Shown here one piece after another: positions 9,940 to 17,643 of a stretch of 64,000 nt of DNA (the first letter of the stretch is position 1; every line of letters begins with the position of its first letter). This stretch comes from Brevundimonas bullata. Lineage in GTDB: Bacteria > Pseudomonadota > Alphaproteobacteria > Caulobacterales > Caulobacteraceae. The notes beneath the pieces are model-generated. The model worked only from the letters and a program-made list of their open reading frames with translations, did not search any database and had not been told where the DNA came from. Location of the stretch: contig NZ_QLLC01000013.1 of assembly GCF_003350205.1 (NCBI RefSeq), forward strand, positions 1 to 64,000, read 5' to 3'. The translations under genes and the position numbers were made by a program.

Positions 9940-11739
9940 ATGGGTCTGGCAGCGAACATCCGGCGCGATATCAGGTTCGCGAGCGGGCTGTACCGCCTCC
10001 TGAAGCGCATCAAGCCCATCACCCTCGACAGCGACGTCCTGCTCTGTGACGACATCGAGGAAGCGGTCGACAAGTTCTCGGACAATGTCGCGCTCGAGGA
10101 CGAAAACCGCCGCCTGACCTATCGCGAGCTGGACGCCCTGGCCAACCGCTACGCCCACTGGGCCAAGGCGCGGAACCTGAAGCGGTCCGACGTCATCGCC
10201 CTGGTGATGCATAACCGGGTCGAATACCTGGCCGCCTGGATCGGCTTCTCAAAGGTCGGCGTGGCCACGGCCCTGATCAACACCAATCTGACCGGCCAGG
10301 CTCTGGCCCACTGCCTGACCATCTCCAACGCCTTCAACGTGGTGACGGATCAGGACTGCTGGCGCGCGGTGGAAGACGCCCGCCCCTTCGTCGACCGCAA
10401 CCTGATGAGCTGGGTTCACGGCCTGGCCGACGAAGATGAAACCAACGACCGCCGCGACATCGACAACGCGGTGCGCAGCGCCTCCTCGGTGCGCCCGGAC
10501 AAGGGTCTGCGCAGCGGCCTGACCAATCGCGACACGGCCCTGTTCATCTTCACCTCGGGCACCACCGGCCTGCCCAAGGCCGCGCGCATCCCCCATTCAC
10601 GCGCCCGCACCTATATGCGCGCCTTCGCCGGGGCCACGGCCTCGACCCCCAAGGACGCCCTCTACAACTGCCTGCCGCTCTATCACTCGACCGGCGGCCT
10701 GGTGGGGGTCGGCTCCATCCTGCTGAACGGCGGGCGGATGATCATTCGCCGCCGCTTCTCCTCGACGAACTTCTGGCCCGACGTGAAGACCTCGGGCGCC
10801 ACCATGTTCGTCTATATCGGCGAGCTGTGCCGCTATCTGGTCAACTGCCCGCCCAATGAGGACGAGCGCGCCCACAAGCTGCGGCTGGCCTTCGGCAACG
10901 GCCTGCGCCCCGACGTCTGGTCCGAGTTCCAGAAGCGCTTCGGCATCAAGGACATCATGGAGTTCTACGGCTCCACCGAGGGCAATGTCTCCCTGTTCAA
11001 CTTCGACGGCAAGGCGGGCGCCATCGGCCGCGTGCCCCGCTATCTGAAGTCGCAGATCAACATCCGCCTGATCGCGCTGGACCCGGAAACGGGCGAGCCC
11101 CTGCGTCGCGCCGACGGCATGTGCCAGCTGGTCTCGGTCGGTGAAACGGGCGAAGCCATCGGCCAGATCGCCGCCGACATCCGCCACGACTTTTCGGGCT
11201 ACGCCGACAAGAAGGCCTCCGAGAAAAAGATCCTCACCGACGTCTTCAAGAAGGGCGACCGCTGGTTCCGCACCGGCGACCTGATGCGCCAGGACCGCGA
11301 GGGCTATTTCTACTTCATGGACCGCCTGGGCGACACCTACCGCTGGAAGGGCGAGAACGTCTCCACCGCCGAGGTCGAGCAGCGCCTGCATGACGCCCCG
11401 GGCGTTCAGGAAGTCATCGCCTACGGCGTCGCCGTCCCCGGCCAGGAAGGCAAGGCGGGCATGGCCGGTCTGGTGATGGAGGGCAAGTTCGACCCCGCCG
11501 CCTTCGCCGCCTACGCCGACGAGCAACTGCCGCCCTACGCCCGCCCCGTCTTCCTGCGCCTGATGAAGTCCGCCGAGACCACCGGCACCTTCAAGTACCG
11601 CAAGGTCGACCTGGTCGCCGACGGCTTCGATCTGGAAAAGGTCGAGGGCGCCGTCTACGTGCGCGGCGGCAAGACCGGCTATCAGAAGCTGACCGCCAAG
11701 GCCTATCAGGCCATCATCGACGGCACGACGCGACTCTGA
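9940..11739 (+). CDS. long-chain acyl-CoA synthetase, FATP-like
   Basis: A 599-residue member of the AMP-forming ligase family. The phosphate-binding loop FTSGTTGLPKAA is near residues 202-213, the adenine motif FYGSTEG near 340 and the hinge motif DRLGDTYRWKGENVS near 458-472. That last motif and the overall length resemble the very-long-chain acyl-CoA synthetase/fatty acid transport protein branch rather than E. coli FadD. It activates fatty acids with ATP and CoA for degradation or lipid synthesis. The ATG at 9940 follows GGAAGAGG; the start at 9811 is rejected. Confidence 0.88.
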   Translation: MGLAANIRRDIRFASGLYRLLKRIKPITLDSDVLLCDDIEEAVDKFSDNVALEDENRRLTYRELDALANRYAHWAKARNLKRSDVIALVMHNRVEYLAAWIGFSKVGVATALINTNLTGQALAHCLTISNAFNVVTDQDCWRAVEDARPFVDRNLMSWVHGLADEDETNDRRDIDNAVRSASSVRPDKGLRSGLTNRDTALFIFTSGTTGLPKAARIPHSRARTYMRAFAGATASTPKDALYNCLPLYHSTGGLVGVGSILLNGGRMIIRRRFSSTNFWPDVKTSGATMFVYIGELCRYLVNCPPNEDERAHKLRLAFGNGLRPDVWSEFQKRFGIKDIMEFYGSTEGNVSLFNFDGKAGAIGRVPRYLKSQINIRLIALDPETGEPLRRADGMCQLVSVGETGEAIGQIAADIRHDFSGYADKKASEKKILTDVFKKGDRWFRTGDLMRQDREGYFYFMDRLGDTYRWKGENVSTAEVEQRLHDAPGVQEVIAYGVAVPGQEGKAGMAGLVMEGKFDPAAFAAYADEQLPPYARPVFLRLMKSAETTGTFKYRKVDLVADGFDLEKVEGAVYVRGGKTGYQKLTAKAYQAIIDGTTRL

Positions 11740-11760
11740 GGTGCGACATCCTGCGCCGCT

Positions 11761-11787
11761 TTCACGTCCCGAACCGGGATTCGTGAA
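11761..11787 (+). terminator. hairpin after the acyl-CoA synthetase gene
   Basis: Stem TTCACG-TCCCG / CGGGA-CGTGAA with loop AAC and a two-base bulge, 22 bases after the stop codon. It lacks a T-tract, so termination is uncertain; it may stabilise the transcript end. Confidence 0.4.
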
Positions 11788-11819
11788 ACCCGCCCTTAAG
11801 CATTAACGCCGATAACGGG

Positions 11820-11845
11820 CGTCCTGAGCCTTCTCCTCCAGGACG
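11820..11845 (+). promoter_or_regulatory. hairpin in the motA leader
   Basis: Seven-base inverted repeat CGTCCTG / CAGGACG with a 12-base loop, ending 12 bases before the motA start codon. It could affect ribosome access. There is no T-tract and no known regulatory element is recognised. Confidence 0.25.
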
Positions 11846-11857
11846 TCCGACCGCCCC

Positions 11858-12727
11858 ATGTTCCAGATTATCGGCATTGTCCTGCTGTTCGCCATGGTGT
11901 TCGGCAGCTACGTCCTGGCGGGCGGCAAGTTCGGCGTCATCATGCACGCCCTGCCGCACGAGTTCATGGCCATCGGCGGCGCGGGCGTCGCCGCCTTCCT
12001 GATCTCCAACAGCATGCCGGTCATCAAGGGCTCGCTCGGCGGCCTGGGCAAGACCTTCGCCGGCCCCAAGTGGAAGAAGCAGGACTACAAGGACCTGCTG
12101 TCCCTCCTGTTCCAACTGACCAAGACCATGAAGTCCAAGGGCGTCATCGCCCTGGAAAGCCACATCGAAAAGCCGGCCGAGAGCCCCATCTTCCAGAAGT
12201 ACCCCAAGGTGCTGAAGGACCACTTCGCCACTGACTTCATCTGCGACACCCTGCGGATGATGACCATGAACCTCGAAGATCCGCATCAGATCGAGGACGC
12301 CATGGAAAAGCAGCTGGAGAAGCACCACCACGAGGCCCTGGCGCCCGCCCATGCCTTGCAGAACCTGGCCGACGGTCTGCCCGCCCTGGGCATCGTCGCG
12401 GCCGTCCTCGGCATCGTGAAGACGATGGGCTCGATCACCGAGCCGCCGGAAGTCCTGGGCGGCATGATCGGCGGCGCCCTGGTCGGCACCTTCCTCGGCG
12501 TCTTCCTGGCCTATGGTCTGGTCGGCCCCTTCGCCGCACGCCTGAACGCGATCATTGACGAGGAAGCGGCCTACTACAGAATCATCCGCTCCGTTCTCGT
12601 CGCCCACCTGCACGGTAACGCCGCCCAGATCTCGGTCGAGATCGGCCGCGGCGACATTCCCTCGACGGCCCAGCCCTCCTTCACCGAGATGGAAGAAGCC
12701 CTGGCCGCCGCGCCCACGGACGCCTGA
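11858..12727 (+). CDS. motA: flagellar motor stator protein MotA
   Basis: A 289-residue protein with the four-span MotA layout: spans near 1-22 and 30-50, a long cytoplasmic loop (about 55-165), then spans near 171-190 and 200-225 (DGLPALGIVAAVLGIVKTMG and GGALVGTFLGVFLAYG). The final spans carry the conserved Pro and Gly residues of the torque-generating stator. MotA assembles with MotB to conduct protons and drive rotation. motB is not adjacent, which is common in Caulobacterales. Two hairpins lie in the preceding gap. Confidence 0.95.
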   Translation: MFQIIGIVLLFAMVFGSYVLAGGKFGVIMHALPHEFMAIGGAGVAAFLISNSMPVIKGSLGGLGKTFAGPKWKKQDYKDLLSLLFQLTKTMKSKGVIALESHIEKPAESPIFQKYPKVLKDHFATDFICDTLRMMTMNLEDPHQIEDAMEKQLEKHHHEALAPAHALQNLADGLPALGIVAAVLGIVKTMGSITEPPEVLGGMIGGALVGTFLGVFLAYGLVGPFAARLNAIIDEEAAYYRIIRSVLVAHLHGNAAQISVEIGRGDIPSTAQPSFTEMEEALAAAPTDA

Positions 12728-12811
12728 CCTCGGGCAAGACCACGGGAACACAGTTCCCTCACGCCGGTTCTCCACGGGTCACGTTCGCGTGCATCTCCCG
12801 TGGAGCTTCGC

Positions 12812-13081
12812 ATGAAGGCCCTCCCGCCCCTGCTCGCCGCCTCGGTCCTGCTGGCGCTGTCGGCCTGCGATCACGCCGCCGCCCCGACGCCGTCGCCTGG
12901 CGCGGTCGAGCCCGTCGCCGTCTCCAGCGAATCGACGACGGCCTCTGAGGCTCAGGACGACGTCGCCCCGCCGCCCGGCGAATCGGTCCCGCCTCCTCGT
13001 CCGTCGCCGACGCCTCCGTCCGACGACACGCCGCCGACCGATCCCATGACCCCGCCCACGCCGCCGTCGCCCTCGGCCTGA
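12812..13081 (+). CDS. small Pro-rich lipoprotein
   Basis: An 89-residue protein from the ATG at 12812, preceded by TGGAG. The signal peptide ends LALSAC, giving a lipidated Cys at about residue 20. The mature part is almost only Pro, Ser, Thr, Asp, Glu and Ala, so it is probably disordered and extends into the periplasm. No domain is recognised. A GTG at 12800 could add four residues. Confidence 0.6.
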   Translation: MKALPPLLAASVLLALSACDHAAAPTPSPGAVEPVAVSSESTTASEAQDDVAPPPGESVPPPRPSPTPPSDDTPPTDPMTPPTPPSPSA

Positions 13082-13137
13082 GGCCCAAGGCGACATCGGG
13101 CTTGTCGAACCCCGTAATCTCGCGTTACGCCTTACGT

Positions 13138-13156
13138 CGGCGGGATGGTCCCGCCG
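13138..13156. promoter_or_regulatory. perfect palindrome upstream of an Ala-rich lipoprotein
   Basis: CGGCGGGA / TCCCGCCG with a three-base spacer, 30 bases before the next start codon. No T-tract follows, so an operator or leader hairpin is as likely as a terminator. Confidence 0.35.
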
Positions 13157-13185
13157 GAAACTGATATCTGAGGGGCTATAGTCTC

Positions 13186-13476
13186 ATGACCATCCGTCGC
13201 CTGATGATCGTCGCCGCGGGCCTCAGCGCCCTGTCGCTGGCCGCCTGCCAGCAACCGGCGACCAAGACCGAAGAAGCCGCCGCTACGACCGCTGACGCCG
13301 CCGCCGATACGGCCGTCGTCGCGGCCGACCAGGCCGCTGACGCGGCTTCCGCCGCCGCCGGCGCCGCAACCGACGCCGCCGCTTCAGCCGGCGCCGCCAC
13401 TGAAAAGGCCGCCGACGCCGCCGGCGCCGCCATGACTCCGGCCCCCGCTCCGGCCGCCCCGGCTCCCGCCAACTAA
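13186..13476 (+). CDS. small Ala-rich lipoprotein (paralogue 1)
   Basis: A 96-residue protein with a lipoprotein signal ending SLAACQQP (lipidated Cys21) and a mature part of repeating Ala-Ala-Asp/Thr units (ADAAADTAV, ADAASAAAG, ATDAAASAG) before a Pro/Ala tail. The spacing favours a long amphipathic helix. The gene at 13665-13943 encodes a close paralogue. A strong terminator follows, so this is a single-gene unit. Function unknown; abundance as an envelope lipoprotein is a guess. Confidence 0.7.
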   Translation: MTIRRLMIVAAGLSALSLAACQQPATKTEEAAATTADAAADTAVVAADQAADAASAAAGAATDAAASAGAATEKAADAAGAAMTPAPAPAAPAPAN

Positions 13477-13505
13477 AAAAGTTCGGCCGTCAAAAATCCG
13501 GCCAG

Positions 13506-13538
13506 GGGCCGCTCCGACTGACGTCGGGGCGGCCCTTT
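13506..13538 (+). terminator. Rho-independent terminator
   Basis: Thirteen-base stem GGGCCGCTCCGAC / GTCGGGGCGGCCC with one G-T wobble, loop TGAC, followed by TTTCTT. It terminates the Ala-rich lipoprotein transcript. Confidence 0.85.
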
Positions 13539-13547
13539 CTTCATGCG

Positions 13548-13610
13548 GATAACGGGACTTCACGAACCCGTGAGAATTTCGCTTGCGGTTTCGCTCACGA
13601 TCCCGTTATC
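13548..13610. promoter_or_regulatory. long-spaced inverted repeat before the second Ala-rich lipoprotein
   Basis: Outer arms GATAACGGGA (13548-13557) and TCCCGTTATC (13601-13610) are exact inverted copies, with inner arms GTGAG (13570-13574) and CTCAC (13594-13598). It lies 55 bases before the start codon at 13665 and may be a regulator-binding region or a transcript stem-loop. Confidence 0.35.
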
Positions 13611-13664
13611 TCCCCTCAGCGAGGATTCATGATCTCGCGTTTCCCTTCTGAAGGACAAAAAATT

Positions 13665-13943
13665 ATGCGCATCACCGCTCTGATCGCCGCTTCGGCCGCC
13701 GCTCTGGCCCTGGCTGCTTGCCAACCCGCCGCCACCGACAAGGTTGAAGACGCCGCTGCCGACGCTTCGGAAGCCGCTGCGACCGCTACGGACGCCGCCG
13801 CCACCGCCGACGCCGCTGCCACCGACGCCGCTGCCGCCGCTGGCGAAGCTGCCGCCGCTGCTCCGGCCGCTGCTGCTGAAGCTGCTGCTGCCGCTCCGGC
13901 CGCCGCTGCTCCGGCTGCCGCCGCTCCGGCCGCTGCTCACTAA
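13665..13943 (+). CDS. small Ala-rich lipoprotein (paralogue 2)
   Basis: A 92-residue protein starting MRITALIAASAAALALAAC (lipidated Cys19). The mature part is built of AADA/ATDA repeats ending in APAAAA units. The start at 13665 has AAGGA nine bases upstream; an ORF start at 13629 is rejected because it would bury the signal peptide. It is a paralogue of the gene 189 bp upstream, with the same lipobox and Ala-Asp repeat pattern, and has its own terminator. Confidence 0.7.
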   Translation: MRITALIAASAAALALAACQPAATDKVEDAAADASEAAATATDAAATADAAATDAAAAAGEAAAAAPAAAAEAAAAAPAAAAPAAAAPAAAH

Positions 13944-13984
13944 GACTTACGTCTTGGATCGCGGCCTTACGGGTCGCGATGCGG

Positions 13985-14015
13985 AAAGGGGTCGTCTTCG
14001 GACGGCCCCTTTTTT
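13985..14015 (+). terminator. Rho-independent terminator
   Basis: Nine-base stem GGGGTCGTC / GACGGCCCC (one G-T wobble) with a stable TTCG loop and a following run of six T. It closes the second Ala-rich lipoprotein gene. Confidence 0.9.
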
Positions 14016-14059
14016 CGTGCCTGCTATCCAGCCGAGCGGCTGACGGCTAAAGCCCGGCC

Positions 14060-15892
14060 ATGATCGACGACCCGCGCGAACAGTCCTCCGACGACGCCTC
14101 TCCCCGACTGGTCTGGGCCGAGGACGGTTCGCCCCGCTCCGGCCGGTTCGGCGACGTCTATTTCTCCAAGGACGACGGCCTGGCCGAAACCCGCGCCGTC
14201 TTCCTCGACGGCTGCGGCCTGCCGGACGCATGGGCGGATCGCGCTGACTTCACCGTGGCGGAACTGGGCTTCGGCACCGGCCTGAACATCGTGGCCCTGC
14301 TCGACCTCTGGCGCCGCACCCGCCCGTCTAACAGCCGACTGCACGTCTTCTCCATCGAAGGCTTCCCCCTGACCCGCGGCGAGGCCGCCCGCGCCCTGTC
14401 CGCCTGGCCCGAACTGGCCGAAACCGCGAACGCCGTCCTCGCCGTCTGGCCGGACGGAACCCCCGGCTTCCACCGCCTCGATCTGCCGCAATGGAACGCC
14501 CGCATCGACCTGGCCGTCGGCGACGCCCGGTGGGCGCTGGAGCAATGGTCCGGCCCGGCCGACGCCTGGTTCCTCGACGGCTTCTCGCCCGCCCTCAACC
14601 CCGGCATGTGGTCGCCCGAGATCATGGCCCTGATCGCCGCCCGTTCCGCCCTTGGCGCGCGGGTCGCCACCTTCACCGTCGCCGGCGCCGTGCGGCGCGG
14701 TCTGGCCGAGCAGGGCTTCGTCGTCGAGAAGAAGCCCGGCCACGGGCGCAAGCGCGAACGGCTGGAGGCGCGCCTGCCCTCGCCGCCGCTCGCCGCCCGT
14801 GCACAACGCCACATCGCCGTCGTCGGCGCCGGCATCGCCGGGGCCTCCGTCGCCCGCGCCCTGATCGCCGGCGGCGCCCGCGTCACCGTCGTCGAGGCCG
14901 AGCGCCCCGGCGCGGGCGGCTCCGGCTTTCCCGCCGCCCTCGTCACGCCCCGCCTCGACGCTGGCGACGCCCTGATCGCCGGCTTCCACGCCCAGGCCCT
15001 GGAACGCGCGCGCGCCCTCTATCGCGCCCTGCCCGACGCCGTGATCGCCGAAGGCGTGCTGCAACTGGAACAGACCCCGCGCGACGCGACCCGCTTCGAC
15101 AAGGTCGCCGCCCAGGACCTCTGGCCCGCCTTCACCATGACCCGCCTCGACGCTGCCGCCTGCGCCCGCCATCTGGGCGAGTCCGTTCAGGCCGGCGGCC
15201 TGATGATGCAGGGGGCGCTGGCCCTGCGCCCTTCGGCGGTGCTCGAACCCTGGCTGACGGGCGCCGAACGCCTGACCGCCGCCGTCGCCGGCCTTCAGGC
15301 CGAGAACGACGGCTGGACCCTGCGCGACGCCGACGGCGCGATCCTGTTTCAGGCCGACGCCGTGGTCCTGACCGCCGGATGGGGGAACGCCGCCCTCGCG
15401 CCCGACCTTTCCCTCGCCCCGGTCGCGGGTCAGGCTCAGTGGATCGACGGCCCGACCATGCCGCCGGTCGCCTGGGGCGGTTACGCCGTGCCGACCGGAA
15501 CCGGCCTGCTGTTCGGCGCCACCCATGACCGAGACCAGACAGACCTGACGCCCGCCGCGGAGGCCGCCGCCCGCAACCTCGCGACCCTGGCCGCCGCCCT
15601 GCCCGGCCTGGCCGCCCAGGTCGAGGCCGCAGACGGGGTTCAGACCCGCAAGGCCGTGCGCGCCACCACCCCTGACCGCCTGCCCGTCGCCGGGCCGCTC
15701 GCCCCGCCCGGCCTCTACGCCCTGACCGGCCTCGGCTCGCGCGGCTTCTGCGTCGCCCCCCTGCTGGGCGAGCATCTGGCGGCGGTCATTCTAGGCCAGC
15801 CCTCGCCCCTGCCCGCCGCCTTCGCCGCCCGCCTCGCGGCCTCGCGTGTCTTCGCGCAACCAAAGGGCTCCGCTCGCGCTAATACGGCGTAG
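14060..15892 (+). CDS. mnmC: bifunctional tRNA mnm5s2U biosynthesis protein MnmC
   Basis: A 610-residue two-domain enzyme. The N-terminal part (about 1-240) is the SAM-dependent methyltransferase, with the motif LGFGTGLNIVAL and the DUF752-type segment WFLDGFSPALNPGMW. The C-terminal part starts with a Rossmann FAD motif (VVGAGIAGAS, about residue 254) and is the FAD-dependent demodification domain. Together they convert cmnm5(s2)U to nm5 and then mnm5(s2)U at the wobble position of tRNAs. Length matches the full bifunctional form. Confidence 0.93.
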   Translation: MIDDPREQSSDDASPRLVWAEDGSPRSGRFGDVYFSKDDGLAETRAVFLDGCGLPDAWADRADFTVAELGFGTGLNIVALLDLWRRTRPSNSRLHVFSIEGFPLTRGEAARALSAWPELAETANAVLAVWPDGTPGFHRLDLPQWNARIDLAVGDARWALEQWSGPADAWFLDGFSPALNPGMWSPEIMALIAARSALGARVATFTVAGAVRRGLAEQGFVVEKKPGHGRKRERLEARLPSPPLAARAQRHIAVVGAGIAGASVARALIAGGARVTVVEAERPGAGGSGFPAALVTPRLDAGDALIAGFHAQALERARALYRALPDAVIAEGVLQLEQTPRDATRFDKVAAQDLWPAFTMTRLDAAACARHLGESVQAGGLMMQGALALRPSAVLEPWLTGAERLTAAVAGLQAENDGWTLRDADGAILFQADAVVLTAGWGNAALAPDLSLAPVAGQAQWIDGPTMPPVAWGGYAVPTGTGLLFGATHDRDQTDLTPAAEAAARNLATLAAALPGLAAQVEAADGVQTRKAVRATTPDRLPVAGPLAPPGLYALTGLGSRGFCVAPLLGEHLAAVILGQPSPLPAAFAARLAASRVFAQPKGSARANTA

Positions 15893-15940
15893 CCAGATTT
15901 CCGCCATGCTCACGCGACGCCGAACTCAACGGAGCTTCCC

Positions 15941-16333
15941 ATGTCCCGCCGCCTTCTGATCGCCGCCGCTGGCGCGACCGCTCTGGCCGCCTGCGCCCCG
16001 ATGGCCCCCGGCGACGGCGCCCCGACCGCCTCTCGCGGCTCACAGTGTTTCTACACGGATCAGGTCGATAATTTCCGCGGAAACAACCAGAGCATCTACG
16101 TCCGCGCGCGCAACAAGGACGTGTTCGAGCTCCAGACCTTCGGCATGTGCTCCGATGTCGACTTCGCCTTCGCCATCGCCTTCGTGCCCAGCGGCGGGCT
16201 CAGCCGCCTTTGCGTCGGCGACACCTCACGCCTTCTGGTCGGCGTCCCGCCGCGTGAGCCCTGCCGCGTCCAGGTGGTCAAGAAACTGACCGAGGCCGAG
16301 GTCATGGCCCTGCCGTCCCGCGACCGCCCCTGA
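15941..16333 (+). CDS. DUF6491-like lipoprotein
   Basis: A 130-residue protein with a lipoprotein signal ending LAAC (Cys18), followed by CFYTDQVDNFRG and a beta-rich core with further Cys residues (CSDVDFAF, LCVGDTS, PCRVQVVKKL). This layout fits a small alphaproteobacterial lipoprotein family I know as DUF6491, of unknown function. GGAG precedes the ATG. It follows mnmC by 48 bp. Confidence 0.65.
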   Translation: MSRRLLIAAAGATALAACAPMAPGDGAPTASRGSQCFYTDQVDNFRGNNQSIYVRARNKDVFELQTFGMCSDVDFAFAIAFVPSGGLSRLCVGDTSRLLVGVPPREPCRVQVVKKLTEAEVMALPSRDRP

Positions 16334-16506
16334 CACAGAACTGAATCGTCGCCCATGGCGGCGAGGTTACTTCGCGGTAATGGTGGTGTGCGAGGTTTGA
16401 GAACGCTTCGCGGAAACGCTATGAAGCGTGGCTATCAAACTCGCGTCCGGCGCCGGACAGAATGGTTCGCGCCCTCCCTGCACCGACCCTTCAAGGATCT
16501 TCGCAC

Positions 16507-17634
16507 GTGGCGACCACCCTTCGTACTCCGGCCCTCCTCCTCGCGGCGGCCGCCGCTCTGACCCTGTCCGCCTGCGGCGGCGGCGACGACAAGTCCAAGG
16601 CCGAAGCGCATGGCGCCTCGCGTCAGACCGTCTCCGCCGCCACGGCCGCCGAGGTCGCCCTGCCCCGTGTCATCGTCGCCTCGGGTTCGGTCTCGGCCTG
16701 GGAAGAGGTCCCGGTCGGCGCCGAAACCGGCGGCCTGACCGCCGTCGGCGTCTATGTCGACGAAGGCGCCTACGTCCGTCAGGGCCAGGTCCTGGTCAAG
16801 CTGAACGACGCCCTGCTGCAAGCCCAGCTGCGCCAGCAGCAGGCGGGCGTGCAGACCGCCGAGGCCAACGCCGCCCGCGACGACGCCGCCCTGGGCCGCG
16901 CCCAGGAACTGAAGCAACGCGGCTTCCTCAGCCAGGCCTCGCTGGACACGGCCCTGGCCAACCAGCGCGCCTCGCAGGCCAATCTGGCCTCGGCCCGCGC
17001 CGCGCTTTCGGAAATCCGCACCCGCCTGTCCCAGGCCGAGATCAAGGCCCCCGTCTCGGGCCTGATCATCAGCCGCAACGTCACCAAGGGCCAGATCGTC
17101 GAGGCCGGAACCCAGCTGTTCCGCATGGTCCGCGACGGTCGCCTGGAACTGGACGCCCAGGTGCCCGAGACCGACCTGCCCGCCCTGCGCGCCGGCCAGA
17201 CCGCGACCATCACCTCCAACGAGGGCGTGACCACCACCGGCACGATCCGCATCGTCACGCCCGAGGTCGACGCCGCGACCCGCCTGGGCCTGGCCCGCAT
17301 CACCCTGTCGCCCGGCAGCGGCCTGAAGCCCGGCATGTTCGCCCGCGCCGCCATCGACGCCGGCGCCCAGCCCGCGACCGTGGTGCCGACCGGCGCCGTC
17401 CTCTATCGCAACAACAAGGCCGGGGTCTTTGTCCTCGGCGCCGACAACGCGGCCAGCTTCCGTCCGGTGACAGTGCTCTCGCGCCGCGACGACCAGACCT
17501 CGGTCAGCGGCGTCGAACCCGGCGTCCGCGTCGTGGTCCAGGGCGCCGGCTTCCTCAGCGACGGCGACAAGGTCACGGTCTCCACCGGCCAGCCCGCCGC
17601 TGCGCCCGCCGCCGCCGCTCCGGCCAAGAAGTAG
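16507..17634 (+). CDS. RND efflux periplasmic adaptor (membrane fusion lipoprotein)
   Basis: A 375-residue protein from a GTG at 16507, which has AAGGA ten bases upstream; the signal peptide then ends LTLSAC (Cys23). It has the lipoyl-hairpin-beta-barrel order of MFP proteins: a lipoyl half near GLTAVGVYVDEGAYVRQGQ, a long coiled-coil hairpin rich in Gln and Ala (about 95-160), and the second lipoyl half IKAPVSGLIISR. It links the RND pump encoded next to an outer-membrane channel that is not in this window. Confidence 0.9.
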   Translation: MATTLRTPALLLAAAAALTLSACGGGDDKSKAEAHGASRQTVSAATAAEVALPRVIVASGSVSAWEEVPVGAETGGLTAVGVYVDEGAYVRQGQVLVKLNDALLQAQLRQQQAGVQTAEANAARDDAALGRAQELKQRGFLSQASLDTALANQRASQANLASARAALSEIRTRLSQAEIKAPVSGLIISRNVTKGQIVEAGTQLFRMVRDGRLELDAQVPETDLPALRAGQTATITSNEGVTTTGTIRIVTPEVDAATRLGLARITLSPGSGLKPGMFARAAIDAGAQPATVVPTGAVLYRNNKAGVFVLGADNAASFRPVTVLSRRDDQTSVSGVEPGVRVVVQGAGFLSDGDKVTVSTGQPAAAPAAAAPAKK

Positions 17635-17643
17635 CCCCCGGCC

